Source of the DNA: Histomonas meleagridis
Taxonomy: Eukaryota > Parabasalia > Tritrichomonadida > Dientamoebidae
Assembly (NCBI GenBank): GCA_020186115.1
Contig: WSYJ01000177.1
Span: 1-64,000 of the forward strand
Reading direction: 5' to 3'
DNA: 64,000 nucleotides
In this document: piece by piece, positions 11,426 through 23,574 of the stretch
Numbering within the stretch: position 1 is the first letter of the stretch
Layout of the letters: each line of letters opens with the position of its first letter
The notes under the pieces: generated by a model
The model's database searches: none
Seen by the model: the letters and a program-made list of their open reading frames with translations, nothing else
What the model was told of the DNA's origin: nothing
Position numbers and translations under genes: made by a program

Positions 11426-13463
11426 ATGAACTTTGATCAACTTAGCGAATTATCTTTTTCTAATGGGTCAGATCTCAATTGTTATCTTAAAGAACTAGCA
11501 AATAGGAATGGATTCGATATTAATCTAAAAGATTCAAAACATTCGGATAGATTACGACGATTTTATTGTACTATGCATCAATCTCATAAAAATGTACAAA
11601 ATTTGAGAAATACAGGGTGTGATTTTCGTTTAACTTTCAACAAAAATAACAGTGGAATATATATTATATCAAAAAATTCTAATTTTAAACATTTACATGA
11701 GATTCAAAATCCAAAACAAATAGACAACTCAGTGCAAGAAGAGATTGCAACAATGAAGAAAATTGGTATTCCAAATTATTATATAATTTATTATATTGAG
11801 CAAAAATATTCAATTTCAATCACAAGAGAAGAAATAAAAAAATTCTCATCTGAAAGTGAAAAAACAAATGAGTCAGAAACAGAAATGATTTCTCAATACA
11901 TGTATGAAAAAGGTGATTGTTATATATTTGAAGATAAAAATGGATTAATTGCAGATATTTATACTGTTACACACGAAGAGAAAGAGAATTTAATCAAATA
12001 TTGTGATTTTTTAGTCGTCGATGGTACATCAATTGCCAATTTTTTGTGATCGGACAATAATACCAATTTCACTCCGAGGGAATAATATGGAATTAATTTC
12101 AGGGGGAGTTGCTTTTTCTCCATCGAAGAATTTTGAATTTTATTTTTGATTGATTTTTATTATATTATCAATCGCACCCAACTTAAAATGCATAATAAGT
12201 GATGAAGATCCTGGTATTTGTTCAGCAATGGATGAATATCCGAATTTATGTCATCTTTTATGCTTGAAACACAAAATTTCCACAGTCCAGAATTTGATAT
12301 CGAAAAATCATCCAAATAGAGAACGATTTTTAATGTTACTTAATATTTTTTTTATTCACGTTCTTCTGCTCAGTCAAATGAAGCCTTAAATAATATTTAC
12401 AAGGAATTCCCTGAAATTATTCACTATTTTGACACCAATATATATCCAATTAGATCAAAACTTTTGGTCTCATTAAGACCGAATGTATTTCATTTTAATC
12501 ATACTTCTTCACAACTTGGTGAATCATATAATAGTATGATTAAAAGAGATTTGACAAATTCTATAAAGCATCTCTATGAGATCCGTGATCACATATCTAT
12601 CAAATTTTATCAAAAAAAAAAATCTTGAAGAAAATATTCGAAAAAACGCTTTTACTTTTCATCATCCATTAATAGATGTTTATAAACTTGATATATCTAA
12701 AAAATAATGTTCAATTATAGATGCTGAAATTCAGATTTTATTACAAATTAATATCAAACGCATTAATAATGATCACTATATTGCTATTGATAACAATAAT
12801 AATGAATTTAATTCAAATTTTCTCGATTGTGAATGCCATTATCCTGCACATGCTGGATTACCTTGTTGTCATTTAATAGCTTTATTCAAAATAACAGGTA
12901 ATGCATTTCCTATTCATTTAATAAATTCAAGATTCATAGGAAATTTAAGTGAAATACAAATAGCATCACATGAAACTGAAGAAAACCCTGAATATATAGA
13001 ACACTTAGGAACACTCGAAATGCCTGAAGACGAACATTATCCAGAATATCCAGAAGAAACAGAAGAATATGAAATAGATAAATTTTCTGATTATTTATAC
13101 GAAGAAGAAGATGATCAAGAATTTGTTCCAAAGGAACAATAAGAGGAAGAAGAGGATTCTAGTGATTCAATTGAATTTATTGATGAATTTGGTTTTTCGT
13201 TTGCATGTAATGACAAATCTTCAGAAAAAATGCCAAAAATAAATTCAATAAATTCTTATCAAAAACTAATGAGTATATATAAAAAAATTTCATCAATAGG
13301 ATCACAAAATTTAAATGTTTTTAATGAAGTTGAAAAGGATCTAAATTAAATATATGATAAGTATAAACAAAAAACACAATATGGAGAAGTTAAAGAGAAA
13401 ATAGGAAGAAAAAAGGGAAGACCTAAAATGAGAAGATTATTCAATAATTCACGAATAAAATAA
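11426..13463 (+). pseudogene. MULE transposase of the 2.9-kb element, broken
   Basis: The ATG at 11426 opens a 207-codon N-terminal part with a zinc/FLYWCH-like region (FYCTMHQSHK...TGCDFRLTFNKN) and the first catalytic Asp in FLVVDGTSIAN. After a frame change near 12.04 kb come the second Asp (CIISDEDPGICSAMDEYP), the Glu region (SQLGESYNSMIKRDL), and a SWIM-type finger (CECHYPAHAGLPCCH, about 12.83 kb). An acidic, Glu-rich tail and a basic GRKKGRPKMRR end close the frame at 13463. Nonsense codons lie at 12147-12149 (TGA where Trp would fit), near 12705 (TAA), at 13140-13142 (TAA) and near 13348 (TAA). Further frame changes occur near 12.39 and 12.62 kb. The family is clear; the product is inactive. 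Confidence 0.85.
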
Positions 13464-13950
13464 AAACATGAAACTAATAAGTTTTTTCTGTAATCCAAGG
13501 ATTTTTATCAAACAATATCAAAAAATAACACTAAATCTTGTAATTTTTTTTATGGTTTATCAACACATATATAATTTTCATGATGCATTTTACTAATATA
13601 TTAAGATAAACTCATATTTTTACATTCGTTTGTGTAAGTTTTTTTATGATCAATTTTTTGATAGGAATATTTAAAAGTGCTGATTTTATTCGAGAAGATA
13701 CTTCGAAGAAATTTTATTGTGTTAACTTAATTAAGCAATTTTTTGAACCCTTTAAAGTGAGGTCCATGATTTAATTTTCTATACTGTATATATTGTTATA
13801 TCTTAATCTTAATATTTTAGTCAAAATAAAAGTTTGAAAATTTTTCAAAAATAGCATGGGTAGGGGATCAATTTGTCAATTTTGAATTCGGTTTAATCGT
13901 ATTTTTGAGTTTTTGTATTACCGATATATTCAATTTTTACTCTTTTTTTC

Positions 13951-14068
13951 GAAAATCATGAAAAAATGCAATTAAAAACATCGTGAATTTTCACAGTGTG
14001 TGTTAAAAAATTGAACACCTGGGGACATGTCCCCGGGGACAGTCCCCGGGGTACATCTGATTAAACCC
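13951..14068 (-). repeat. Right terminal inverted repeat of second MULE
   Basis: This is the reverse complement of the left arm and is followed directly by the duplicated 9-mer ATATTTGTT at 14069-14077. Confidence 0.9.
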
Positions 14069-14077
14069 ATATTTGTT

Positions 14078-14635
14078 CACCAAATGCAATTTATTATTCA
14101 TAATTTATTAATTATTAATTAATATTTTTATGGCTTCGAAGTAATAATAATTCTATATCAACTATGAAAATTCTATTTATATGCTTATTCATTTAGTAAA
14201 GTGTCTACCCGTCACTCAATACGAATCATATTTGAAAAATTGACATTCAAAATGTTCTCTAATGTAAAAGTTATATGAAGTATTTTGCTTTATATTCTCT
14301 TCTCTACAATATTTTTATTTGAAACGAACAGATATCTAAATTATGTTATGTCGTATGTCGTATAACAGTCAAATTTGAATCAGAATACAAATGTATTCTC
14401 AAAAATATATTTTTCTATATGAATTAATATATCGATTAAATTAAAGAAAAATAGACATTACTTTTCTTGAATTTGGTTTCTTTTTTACAAATCTTTTGTG
14501 TTTGAGTATTAATTTTATTAAATGACTTAATTTAAGATGATTTACTATGGGTTGAACAAGATGAAGAAATTATAGGGTGTCTCACATTACCGTAGAATTT
14601 AAATGAATAAACAATATTAAAATAATCATTAATTA
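14078..14635. other. AT-rich spacer, nothing recognised
   Basis: No coding frame or domain is visible between the second MULE and the truncated third one. Continuation of the interrupted Helitron could not be recognised. Confidence 0.4.
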
Positions 14636-14710
14636 GGGCCTAACTGGTTGTCACCAGGTGACTGTCTCCTGGTGACATGTCACCATGCAGTCAATTTTTT
14701 CACTATATAG
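14636..14710 (+). repeat. Single terminal repeat of a third MULE
   Basis: This end (starting GGGCCTAACTGG) aligns with the end of the 11146 MULE. It has the same layout, with a 14-base-arm palindrome around a central T (TGTCACCAGGTGAC/GTCTCCTGGTGACA, one mismatch), then ATGTCAC and TCAATTTTTT. No matching right end is found before the Merlin fragment, so the element is truncated. Confidence 0.65.
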
Positions 14711-14717
14711 TTAAAAA

Positions 14718-16040
14718 TTAACTCTCTTTAGATCTAAGTATAATATGAAAATTTGGTACACCTATGTTTATCATGTTAATAATATCTTCCTTAATGTATT
14801 CACTAATATTTGTTGAATGAGTTATTATTTTTGGATTCGAATGTTCGATAATTGAATTTGGTGATAGTTTATAAACTCCCTGTACATTTTTATTAAATAC
14901 AATATGGAATGGTAAATCATTTCTGACACGATTACAATCATTAAATTTTATTTTTGCATTTGGAAAGATTTTTTCATATTTATCTTCAGATGCAACAATT
15001 AAATCTTTACATTTTTGGAATTTTTTTTTTAATTTTATTACAGTATACATGCCAAGTTTCTTATTATTGTATACACTTACATCCAATTGATTATACTTTG
15101 AGTTTATATGCTTCTTTATTAACATTAGACATTCATTTACAAATAATTCTAAAAGTTGCATTCTGTGATCTGTCCATTTCTTTAGATTTCCAAGCTCACC
15201 TTCAGCACCATTAGTTGTAAAATGTTTCCAAAGTCCTAAACTCTCCAGATGATATGGAGCATAGTATTTATTATCATCTAAAGGATTTTTCAAATGTTTG
15301 AAACCAGTTCTATTGATTTCGTTTTCAAGTTCACTTCTATAATCATCTTCTGATATTCTTCTATTTATGAATTTCCATTACAAATCGAGAATTTTATAAA
15401 TTCTCTTCATTATGTCTTCGAAAATGCGTGAAATGTGTGAACAGCAAAATACTATATTCGAATCAGGATATATTTTTCTAATCGCAATAATTTGGCGTCG
15501 TAATCAATTAACAATAAAAATACAAATATTACATATTGACATTTTTAGTGATTGTAAAATGTCACAAAAACATTTTTATACTATATTGATAATTATTCCA
15601 ACTTCAAGTGTGCGTATATTATTATTTTAGTTAAAAACTAAAAATGGAATGAATAAATAATCGAAATAATTAGTACATGCCGTATCATCCAGTAATACAA
15701 TATCATTTGCAAATGGACAGTTTTTAATTATTGAATTCATTATTAACAAACTCTTAAATCTATTATCTTCATCATCTATCCAAACAACATTATAATTTTC
15801 ATCTTTTAAAGCTTGAGTATAATCAAATAATTTTTGGATTTGTTGTTCAAATTGATAATTTTTTGAATATCTGATTATATTATATAATTGATCAGGTAAA
15901 ATATCAGGGGCATTAAAGCGACAAATTAATGATGCTCAAATAAATGAAGAAATTCAAAATCAATCAGATTAGATTCATGGGTATCACAATCAAAACTTTC
16001 ATTAAGGGGATTTGTTTACATTTCAGCATGTTGAATAGAA
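14718..16040 (-). pseudogene. Third MULE transposase, rearranged and broken
   Basis: Read on the minus strand from about 15.95 kb, there is a segment containing the first Asp (IVLLDDTACTNYFDYL, about 15.68 kb). Decayed sequence follows, then FCCSHISRIFEDIMKRIYKI near 15.42 kb with an in-frame TAA near 15.38 kb where Gln would fit. The Glu region comes next (TTNGAEGELGNLKKWTDH, about 15.2 kb). Instead of the SWIM finger, the frame ends in a segment resembling the N-terminal domain of the 11426 transposase (VFNKNVQGVYKLSP..., NIGVPNFHIIL), running toward the terminal repeat at 14636. This order differs from the other MULEs here and suggests a rearrangement or fusion of two copies. Confidence 0.6.
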
Positions 16041-16149
16041 GGTTTTGATATAAGAACTACATCTAAAATTAAAGGTGTATGTGAACGATCAGTAATAACA
16101 AGGTTTCAAACTTTTCGATTTATTGCATAAAAAGATATCGAAAAGATAT

Positions 16150-16649
16150 AGCTCAAAATTTACTTGGTGATGGAATAGACGAAATTGATGAAAGTTATTT
16201 TTTCGGTGCTAAATACAACAAAGGAATAAGAAGAAATTTGGGTTTATGGCGAAATAGACAGTAAAACAATGAGAGATGTCGCAGAGATTTGCGAAAATAG
16301 ATCGAAAGAGATTCTCATTCCACTTATTTGTTTAACAGTTGAACCTAATTCAGAAATTTGGTCTGTTGATTGGAAGGCATATAATACTCTTGGTGATTTA
16401 GGTTTTGTACACAAAACAGTAAATTACTCAGAAAAATTCGTAGATCGAATCACTGATACAAATACTCGAAAAATAGAAGGTACATGGAATCTCATGAAAG
16501 GATTTTTTATAAAAAATGGATTTAGAAATAGAAATGAGCTCATTTCTATCATATTTCTATCATATATGATTCGAATCATATATTCATGTATGCTGCTTTC
16601 GAAAGAAGAAATATTGGAAATACAATCGAAAAATGCTGGAAAGCAATAA
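16150..16649 (+). pseudogene. Merlin/IS1595 (ISXO2-like) transposase fragment
   Basis: A first frame carries the conserved block DEIDESYFFGAKYNKGIRR, which contains the catalytic Asp and a GxxxYNxG-type motif of the ISXO2-like domain. One frame change near 16.25 kb leads into the ORF 16269-16649. That ORF has VYGEIDSK at its start, SVDWKAYNTLGDLGFVHKTV with the second Asp, and NTRKIEGTWNLMKGFF with the final Glu. The remnant ends with a stop at 16649. Merlin elements are the eukaryotic members of this superfamily. No terminal repeats were found. Confidence 0.75.
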
Positions 16650-17089
16650 TTGGTGAAATTTCTTGATTAACTGAATTATAATTTTGAATATTTTACTTAC
16701 TTGATTTTATCATTTTTTTTACTTTTTCGCCACCGGTTTCTCTTTGTATTAAATACAAAATACGTTATTTTATGTCAACAAAAATCACCACCCACATCTG
16801 GCTCAATAATACATAACAAAGAACACTTCGAATACCTAATGAGAGAAAGCAACGGGTAATTCATTGTTCAATTGAACAGGTTTTTTAAAAAACTAAAACA
16901 AACCTTTGTTTTAGATCATTAAATTTTTATTAATCATAATTTCACACACAACCCATCAAATCATCTGATTTTTATTGCGTAGGTTATCTCTTCTGACCTA
17001 TTTTGAGATTTCTTTTCCTTCTTTTCGTCTTCTTGTTATTTGTAATTGATATTATTTTGATCGTATTCCTAGCGGTTTTTTGGATGATC
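16650..17089. other. Spacer without recognised genes
   Basis: AT-rich sequence separates the Merlin remnant from the DDE remnant. The only long frame extending from here is a hydrophobic shadow of the minus-strand transposase. Confidence 0.4.
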
Positions 17090-18573
17090 TTTTTTCAATC
17101 ACAAATAACGCATTTATCATTGTATTTCCACTTGCGAAGTAAACGCAAGTATTCGATCATGCATGACTCGGAAGTATTTCCTCCTTTTGAATGCAATATT
17201 TCATACTTGCAGGGGTTTGACTTCAACAAATCGTTCATGACATGCGTTCGTTTTCCCGTGTGCAATAAATATCATCGGATATTTTTTGCCTGAACAAGAA
17301 ATATTAGCAATTACTGAAAAGTTTTTGTTATGATCATCCGGGAGCTGTGCATTGACTTCTTCCTGACCTCTTTGGGCAAGAACTTGGCTTCTGACAAAAA
17401 CATGGTTCCACGAAGTCTTGTGTATATTGATGATATCATCGTCTTCATAATTTGCTATTGCATTCAAATGAAGATTGGCAAATTCATCAACTTCTTCTTG
17501 AGAAATTTCCATTCTTTTCTTCTTTCTCATCTTTATGAAGGAAAGGCCATTTCGTTCACAAAAGTCTGAAACAAAAATGGTAAGAGAAAGGTATGTTTAT
17601 ATTGGAGCGTTCTTGTACATCTAAAGACTTCCATAATTATATAAGAAAAAGTCGTAGTTGTTTCATCTTCACAACAATTACCGGAATAATATATTGGATT
17701 TTGATGTAATCTGCAACTGCTTTTTCTTTGGAGTGAATCTCCTTCTTCAAACACCATTCTGCTGTCCGGCACGATAGTTTTTCTCTTTGAGATAATTTTT
17801 TTTTTATTTTGAAAGAAGCCTGGACGGGACATCTGTACTCTTTTGAATATCTAAGTTTCATGTACAAATCAAAAACATGAAATATATCTTCTATCAATGT
17901 TTTGTCTTCGTGATAACGAGTCCAATGCCTTTTGGCTTTGAAACGATGTGATAACTTGAACTGGTTCATAATGGCCGCACTTTTGTCAGAACAGACTACG
18001 TTAAATGGTTTACAATAAATGAAAACTATGGAAAAACTGGGTAGAATAATGAGGTTCTAAGTGTATCAGATTCAATAATATATTTTCTTATCATTCACTT
18101 TTTGAAATGATTATGATCTCTTTATCGAAAATCGGATAATATTTTCAGAGGAGTGCAATCTACCAATTTTTATTGTAAAAGCTTTCAAAATCTATAAGTG
18201 AATTAAATTTACATTGTATATCAATATACGGATAGGAATAAAAGAATCTTCTGATCAATTTTGCAAAAAAATTATTTTAAAATTACAAAAAATTGTATTC
18301 GATATAATCGGTTTCTATTTAAAAAGTGGTAACTTTTATTAACGTTCATCATTTAGTTCGAAGCATCGTTTTAGAATAGTTCCTGATTAGTTTGTTATTT
18401 TCTACAGTCCAATTCTTTGTCCAAAATTGTAGAAGACTTTAATCGATATGAGATTGTTTTAATTTTTCGATTTGGGCATTCTGACGACCCATTATTCTTT
18501 GATTATTATTTTTTTCCCCTTTTTGCTTGTTTAATTGCTTGGCATGTCTAGCAGCATATGGATCTTTTGGCAT
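17090..18573 (-). pseudogene. DDE transposase remnant, pogo-like or related
   Basis: On the minus strand, a basic N-terminal stretch starts at the ATG at 18573 (MPKDPYAARHAKQLNKQKG) and carries a TAA near 18.45 kb. Pieces follow at 17.97-17.53 kb and then the ORF 17530-17201. That ORF includes EDDDIINIHKTSWNHV, VLAQRGQEEV and FSVIANISCSGKKYPMIF, and the frame continues past it into LHSKGGNTSESCMIEYL near 17.15 kb. These match the order of a DDE-superfamily catalytic domain. At the expected DETSW position the residues read HKTSW, so both acidic residues appear lost. Several frames are needed. The exact superfamily is uncertain; pogo/Tigger (DDE_1) is the best guess. Confidence 0.5.
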
Positions 18574-18894
18574 CCCAAAAAAAGTGCGCGGGTAAATGTG
18601 ATGTGAAATACAGGAAATAATGATATTGATTGATTGGAAGATTCAAAAGAATAATACTCAAAATCGATCAGAAGGAAAAAGTTTTCGCTTACAAGTAGAT
18701 GAAAGCAAATACAATAATCAATTTTGAACATGTTAATTTTTACTTCATAATATAATTCATCGATTTATCCTTTTCGGAACATAATATGTTTCAAACCTCG
18801 AGAAAAATTGCTATATCGCATGATACATTTGATATTTTTAGTATCAACTCCTATGGAGATTATTTTTATTGATATTGGATGAAATTATGTTCAA

Positions 18895-19900
18895 ATGATT
18901 CAAAAAATGACTCATGAAAATACTATAAGAAAATGGTTCAAAAGATTTGAAGAAGGCTCAGAATATCTTGATGACGAACACCGTACAGGGAGACCTAAAA
19001 ATACTTCATTAGTTCCAAGTGCAGGATCTTTTAATGAACTATCCATTTTTATCAGCAGAAGCTATTGCCAATATGTTGGGAGCTCCTAAGACAACAATTC
19101 TTTAGGTTTTACATGATAAAATTGGTAATGTGAAGTTGAATTTTCGATGGATCCCCCATCAACTCAAAAAGCCAATAGGGTTCAGGCTGCACACGAAATG
19201 TTAGAAATTCTCAGAAACAATAAAAACTTCTGGTGCAACATAATTACAGGTGATGAAACATGGATATATTGGGAAAACAACAATACAAGTCAATGGTTTC
19301 CAATTGGAAGCAAAAGGCCAGAAATTCTCAAAAGAATTATGACGGTTAACAAAACGATGATTAGCGTATACCTAAGTACGGCAGGGATTATCTTAATAGA
19401 TCCTTTATTAAATAATATAAAATTTAGTGCACAGTATATGATACAAGGTATACTCCAAAAGTTAAATAATAATGTAAAACAAAGAAGAAAAAGGTTGGGA
19501 GTTTCAGGTTGTTTTTTACATATCGACAATGCACCGTCACACAACGCGACCGTTACTTCCGACGAGATACAAAATTTAGGCATTCGAAGAATGTCTCACC
19601 CTGCTTATTCACCAGATATTGCTCCTTGTGACTTTTGGCTATTCGGTGTTGTAAAAGAACGGATCAAAGGCTACACATTCAATAACGAGAACGAATTAAT
19701 TATAAAAATTTCGGAAATTCTCAATGGAATTTCAACACAAGAAATTGAAGATGTATATAAAGAATGGTGCCGCCGTCTAGAATGGGTTATTAATAACAAA
19801 GGGGAGTACTACACAAATTAATAAAAAAATTTTTTATATCTAGTTCATTTATTGAGAAAAAGTTGAATTACACGAACTTTTTGACCCCCTATATGTATTA
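18895..19900 (+). pseudogene. Mariner transposase with right terminal repeat
   Basis: The ATG at 18895 begins a helix-turn-helix part (RKWFKRFEEGSEYLDDEHRTGRP). Two frame changes (about 19.03 and 19.17 kb) and a TAG near 19.10 kb precede an intact catalytic frame at 19147-19821. That frame contains the WVPHQL-like linker (WIPHQLKK just upstream), ITGDETWIYW (first Asp), FLHIDNAPSHN (second Asp) and AYSPDIAPCDFWLFG (third Asp, mariner DD34D type). It ends with the usual mariner tail (WCRRLEWVINNKGEYYTN). Downstream, about 19855-19895, lies a mariner-like terminal repeat (AGTTGAATTACACGAACTTTTTG). I did not find a matching left repeat, so the 5' end is probably truncated. Confidence 0.85.
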
Positions 19901-21890
19901 ATCATCAAAAAATAATGAAATAATTCTTTGATCAAATTTCGAAATATATAAATATTCGTACATTAGTATAACCTTTAAATATTGCTTAAAAATCTACTTT
20001 TGTCTCTCTTCTAATTAATTTTTTGCTTTTTCCTCTCTTTCTTTCGAATTTTTATGATTGACATCTAATCATTGAATCTCAAATAAGATCATTAATAATG
20101 CTGAAATTTATATTTTATATCATATTTTATCACATTAAAATTTTGTTTGCTAAAAAAAATTCTTGTAATTTTGAAAACAGACCTTTTTGGAATTCGGCTC
20201 AGCAAGGGTGGCCCGCAATAACGAAAATACATTTATTTTTTGTCAACAAAAATTTTTGTGTGAAAAAGTGGACAATTTTTGTGGCCGGAACTGATGCCAG
20301 GCATCGTTTTTATAAACACTAGTGCCCAAGTTATTGCCGGTATTCCAATTCTTCCAATCTGTGGCACTTCCAAGAGACAAACAACACCATCTTTTGATAT
20401 TGTTGATGAACTTTACCACTTCCGTACAAACTTTTTCATGCGCGATTTCAAGATCAAGAATGATGCTGATCATCTTCTTATTTACTTTACTATTATTCTT
20501 TTGCAATGAAATGCCTCAAATTCTTCGCAAAGAATCCAAAGGATAAGGATAAGTGCCAAAAGGAAATACTATCCTGGAGCATGAACGCATTCCCAATCCC
20601 ATACGCAGCCAATAAGCAATGCTGCTCATCAAAGATGTTATCTAATTCGTCTGTTTTCTATTGAATCTATTTTTTCTAAAACTTATATCAAAAGACAGCA
20701 TAAAAATTTTTGATAAAAATCCTTTTAATACGATCAGCTTCAATATCAACATTAATGTTATATGATATCATTTATTCAACCATATGAATCAAAGATTAAA
20801 AGTCAATTAATAATGTTAGCTTTACCCTTGATTCAAGATGCATCAAACTTGGTCCGATTTTAATTATTATTAATCAAAAAATTTTTAATGTCATTTAACT
20901 TTGGAAATAATTTTGAGCTTAAAAACAATTATAATACATATTCATCTTTTGTAACAAATGTTTATCATATTAATGAAATAAATATTAAATATATATTTTA
21001 AGCAATTGATGAATTATTGAAAGACTTTGTTTTGTTAACAAAATTTTAAAACCTCAGAAATTAACCGCTTTCCGGAATTCAAATTTTCAGATGGCCGATA
21101 GAGTTTGTCACTTATGCGAAAGATTCAATTCCAAATTATTATATGAAAGAAGATAAAAAAATAAGTTTTGATTTGAAAAGTCGATAAATTCTGATTTTAT
21201 AATTAATGAAAAAATTATTGTTCATGTTTTAAATCCAAAAATTAAATTTTAAAATTTTATAAGCCCAAAAATAAAATCAAAAATATTATCGCACATAAAA
21301 TTTTGAAAATGGTATTTGTTTTTTTAGATGATGATAATGAAACACATTTGTTTATTTAAGGCAGTAACTGTCTTAAGTCGTTGTGGTGCTCTAAAAATGA
21401 GCATGTTCCACTGCTTCATTTCATGATAACTAATTGGAAACGAATTTGGCAAAGTGATGCAAATGAATATGGATAAAGAAAAGTGATTTGTTTGTATATA
21501 AAAACCATTATACTTTTTATTTTTATATGTTAATGGATTTGTTATTTTCATTGTGCTATTAAATTTTTATGGTTAATGTACTTTATTGTTTACTTATATC
21601 TGTCTTCATTAAAAAAAGAGTTTTAGTGGCATTACTTATGAAGATCTCAATTGATTATATTAAAAACTATCCAGAAATTTTCAAAAATAATAAGTTTTTA
21701 TTGACAACTTCCAAAAGATAAACTTAAAGGAACAAGTTTATTAAAACAAAGTTGATTAATTTCGAATGAATAATTTATCTTTTCATTGTTTTCTTCTCAG
21801 GCGGGAAAAGTTTTGTATCGTCTTACATTTTTGAAAAGTTTATTAAAATTAAATTAGTCGATACAACAATGGCGCTAAAACATAAACATT
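19900..21890. other. Long AT-rich interval, no gene recognised
   Basis: Two kilobases separate the mariner from the DP-like gene. A slightly more GC-rich patch at about 20.17-20.64 kb has overlapping short frames on both strands (for example 20243-20506 minus) that match no family I know. It may be a relic of a host gene or transposon. The rest, 20.65-21.89 kb, is AT-rich with no domain-like coding. Confidence 0.35.
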
Positions 21891-21891
21891 A

Positions 21892-22686
21892 TCACTCGGT
21901 CTGTTGTGCTTCATCTTGTTGCATGTCCAAGGTCTCAAACGGTATGCTTTGTTGTAAGTCTGATGGTTCAAATGACATTGCTTGATGCAAGGAAAGTTTA
22001 TCTCTGAGATTATTGAAAACAAGAGATTCCAAACAAGACAAGTCAGGTATTCTTCTTAAACATTCAACTTTTAGACGATGTGGAAAAGATATCCCCTCAA
22101 ACACGTCCAATGGAGAAAAAAATAATGGAGGTGAACGTGAAATAATCACTAGTTCATGGCCATTTAAAGATCTTTGAATTTGTCCATTACCAACATCTCT
22201 GAAGCCGACAAAAATAGACGAAAGCTGTACTGCTGTTGCAGGTCTTTGTGTTTTTCTATTTCTTTCAATAAGTAATTTATAATATATCAACAATTTAGTT
22301 TTGACAACAAGCTCTCGCTCTTTTTGAGCTATTCTTTCAGCAATTTGACTTTGTTCAGGAGTTCCTAGTTTTAAATCTGTGTTAAATTTTTGGTAGGTGA
22401 TTGTCTTTTTATCTTTGTTTACAAATCCAGCAGCGCATAAAACGTTCAAAACGTCATAAACTCTTCTTTTTAGAGTTCTTTGATCATTAGTTGTATCCAT
22501 TGTTTTTTCTCCAATAGTTTCAAAGATTTTATCAGCTACTTCATCAAAAGTTGTTTGGCCATTTTCTTTTAATATTGAAAATACTTGGCTTGCCATATTT
22601 GTTAATGACATTGGCTTAGCCGAACGAGGCACTGTTTCATGGCTCATTTTGTATAAAATTGCAAACGAACTGTCGGGGCACCCCAT
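21892..22686 (-). CDS. DP-like subunit of an E2F/DP transcription factor
   Basis: The protein (about 264 residues from the ATG at 22686; an alternative ATG lies at 22647) has a winged-helix DNA-binding domain. It begins at SLTNMASQVFSILKENGQTT and carries the E2F/DP recognition motif RRVYDVLNVLCAAGFV. The following helix (LVVKTKLLIYYKLLIERNR) resembles the coiled dimerisation segment of DP rather than the E2F marked box, so DP is preferred over E2F. The C-terminal half is consistent with the DP dimerisation domain and ends in a Gln-rich tail. In other eukaryotes DP pairs with E2F to control S-phase genes. The open frame extends upstream only to a TTG, so the ATG start is used. It is uninterrupted, intron-less and apparently functional. 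Confidence 0.75.
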   Translation of the reverse strand: MGCPDSSFAILYKMSHETVPRSAKPMSLTNMASQVFSILKENGQTTFDEVADKIFETIGEKTMDTTNDQRTLKRRVYDVLNVLCAAGFVNKDKKTITYQKFNTDLKLGTPEQSQIAERIAQKERELVVKTKLLIYYKLLIERNRKTQRPATAVQLSSIFVGFRDVGNGQIQRSLNGHELVIISRSPPLFFSPLDVFEGISFPHRLKVECLRRIPDLSCLESLVFNNLRDKLSLHQAMSFEPSDLQQSIPFETLDMQQDEAQQTE

Positions 22687-22689
22687 TTT

Positions 22690-23570
22690 GTGATCGTTTA
22701 CTAAAATCGCAACAGAACAAAGACAACGAAGTACAAAAGCCGTAAACTTTATTAACAAAAAATCATACGAAAAAACAATTTTGTTATCTCCTCAATTGAG
22801 TATATTCTTTTGTTGTGGTATCAATGGTGAAGGTTTCAGTTGAGTAAGAGGAGATTTTGAGATGTCATGTGATTGTAATTAATTTGGGCATGCAAATTTG
22901 CATTCCAGCCGCTTCTTTAATTTGATGTTGTTTTGATGTCTGATTTGAATGATGGTTTACTTTTTTAGATGTGCGTTGATGCTTTGAATGAATTGGCGTT
23001 TCTTCGATTATTATAATACGAGTTTATTCCTTTGACAATTTGTTGTTATTGCATTTCCTGTGATCGCTGTCTCAAGATTTCATAGAATTATTTGAAATAA
23101 ATAACAAATCACGATTCTATGATAAAATTTCAACATTAATATTTGAAGTTGAGACTGGACCATGGGTGACATCCAAATTGAAAATGCAATACGAAAAATT
23201 TTTTAATTAATTGAAGAAGCTGCAATACCTGTTGTAATAAAACTATGTATTTTGACAATACAAAATTTTCGAATCAAAAACTTTTTCCTGTACTCAATAT
23301 TGCAATATCATAAAGTGAATAATCAATTGAACGAAACTTATAATTAATGTAGCTTAGATATAAATGATCTGCCTCTGAATGAATGTGATTAATGAATACC
23401 CCATGATGTTTAGCAGTTGCTTCATAACTTCCATAATTACTTAAAATTTCATTCAGATCTCCAGCATCCAGATGAAAATGTCAAATGAAAACGACAATGT
23501 TCTCTTTTTGAATAGAAATAATATTCGTTCGAAACAACAATTGCTGTCTTTTTACTTCTGGCATTATAAT
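22690..23570. other. Spacer with Helitron-like remnants
   Basis: The 5' flank of the DP-like gene is plain AT-rich DNA to about 23.15 kb. From about 23.2 kb, minus-strand fragments (for example SNYGSYEATAKHHGVFI) appear to continue the Helitron protein described next, but they are heavily shifted. Confidence 0.35.
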
Positions 23571-23574
23571 ATAT

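Larger units (their letters stand above)
11146..14068. mobile_element. Complete MULE with ~118-bp terminal inverted repeats
   Basis: The ends (GGGTTTAATCAGATGTACCC) are inverted repeats of about 118 bases, 11146-11263 and 13951-14068, with only a few mismatches. They are flanked by the 9-bp duplication ATATTTGTT. Within each repeat is a GC-only palindrome, CCCCGGGGAC-T-GTCCCCGGGG. The interior carries one MULE transposase remnant on the plus strand. The element is nested in the Helitron fragment that precedes it. High similarity of the ends next to a broken transposase suggests recent mobilisation in trans or modest age. Confidence 0.92.

Noticed and set aside
20098-20640. Overlapping ORFs on both strands in a GC-richer patch
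   Set aside because: None contains a recognisable motif and they overlap in several frames, so coding cannot be supported.
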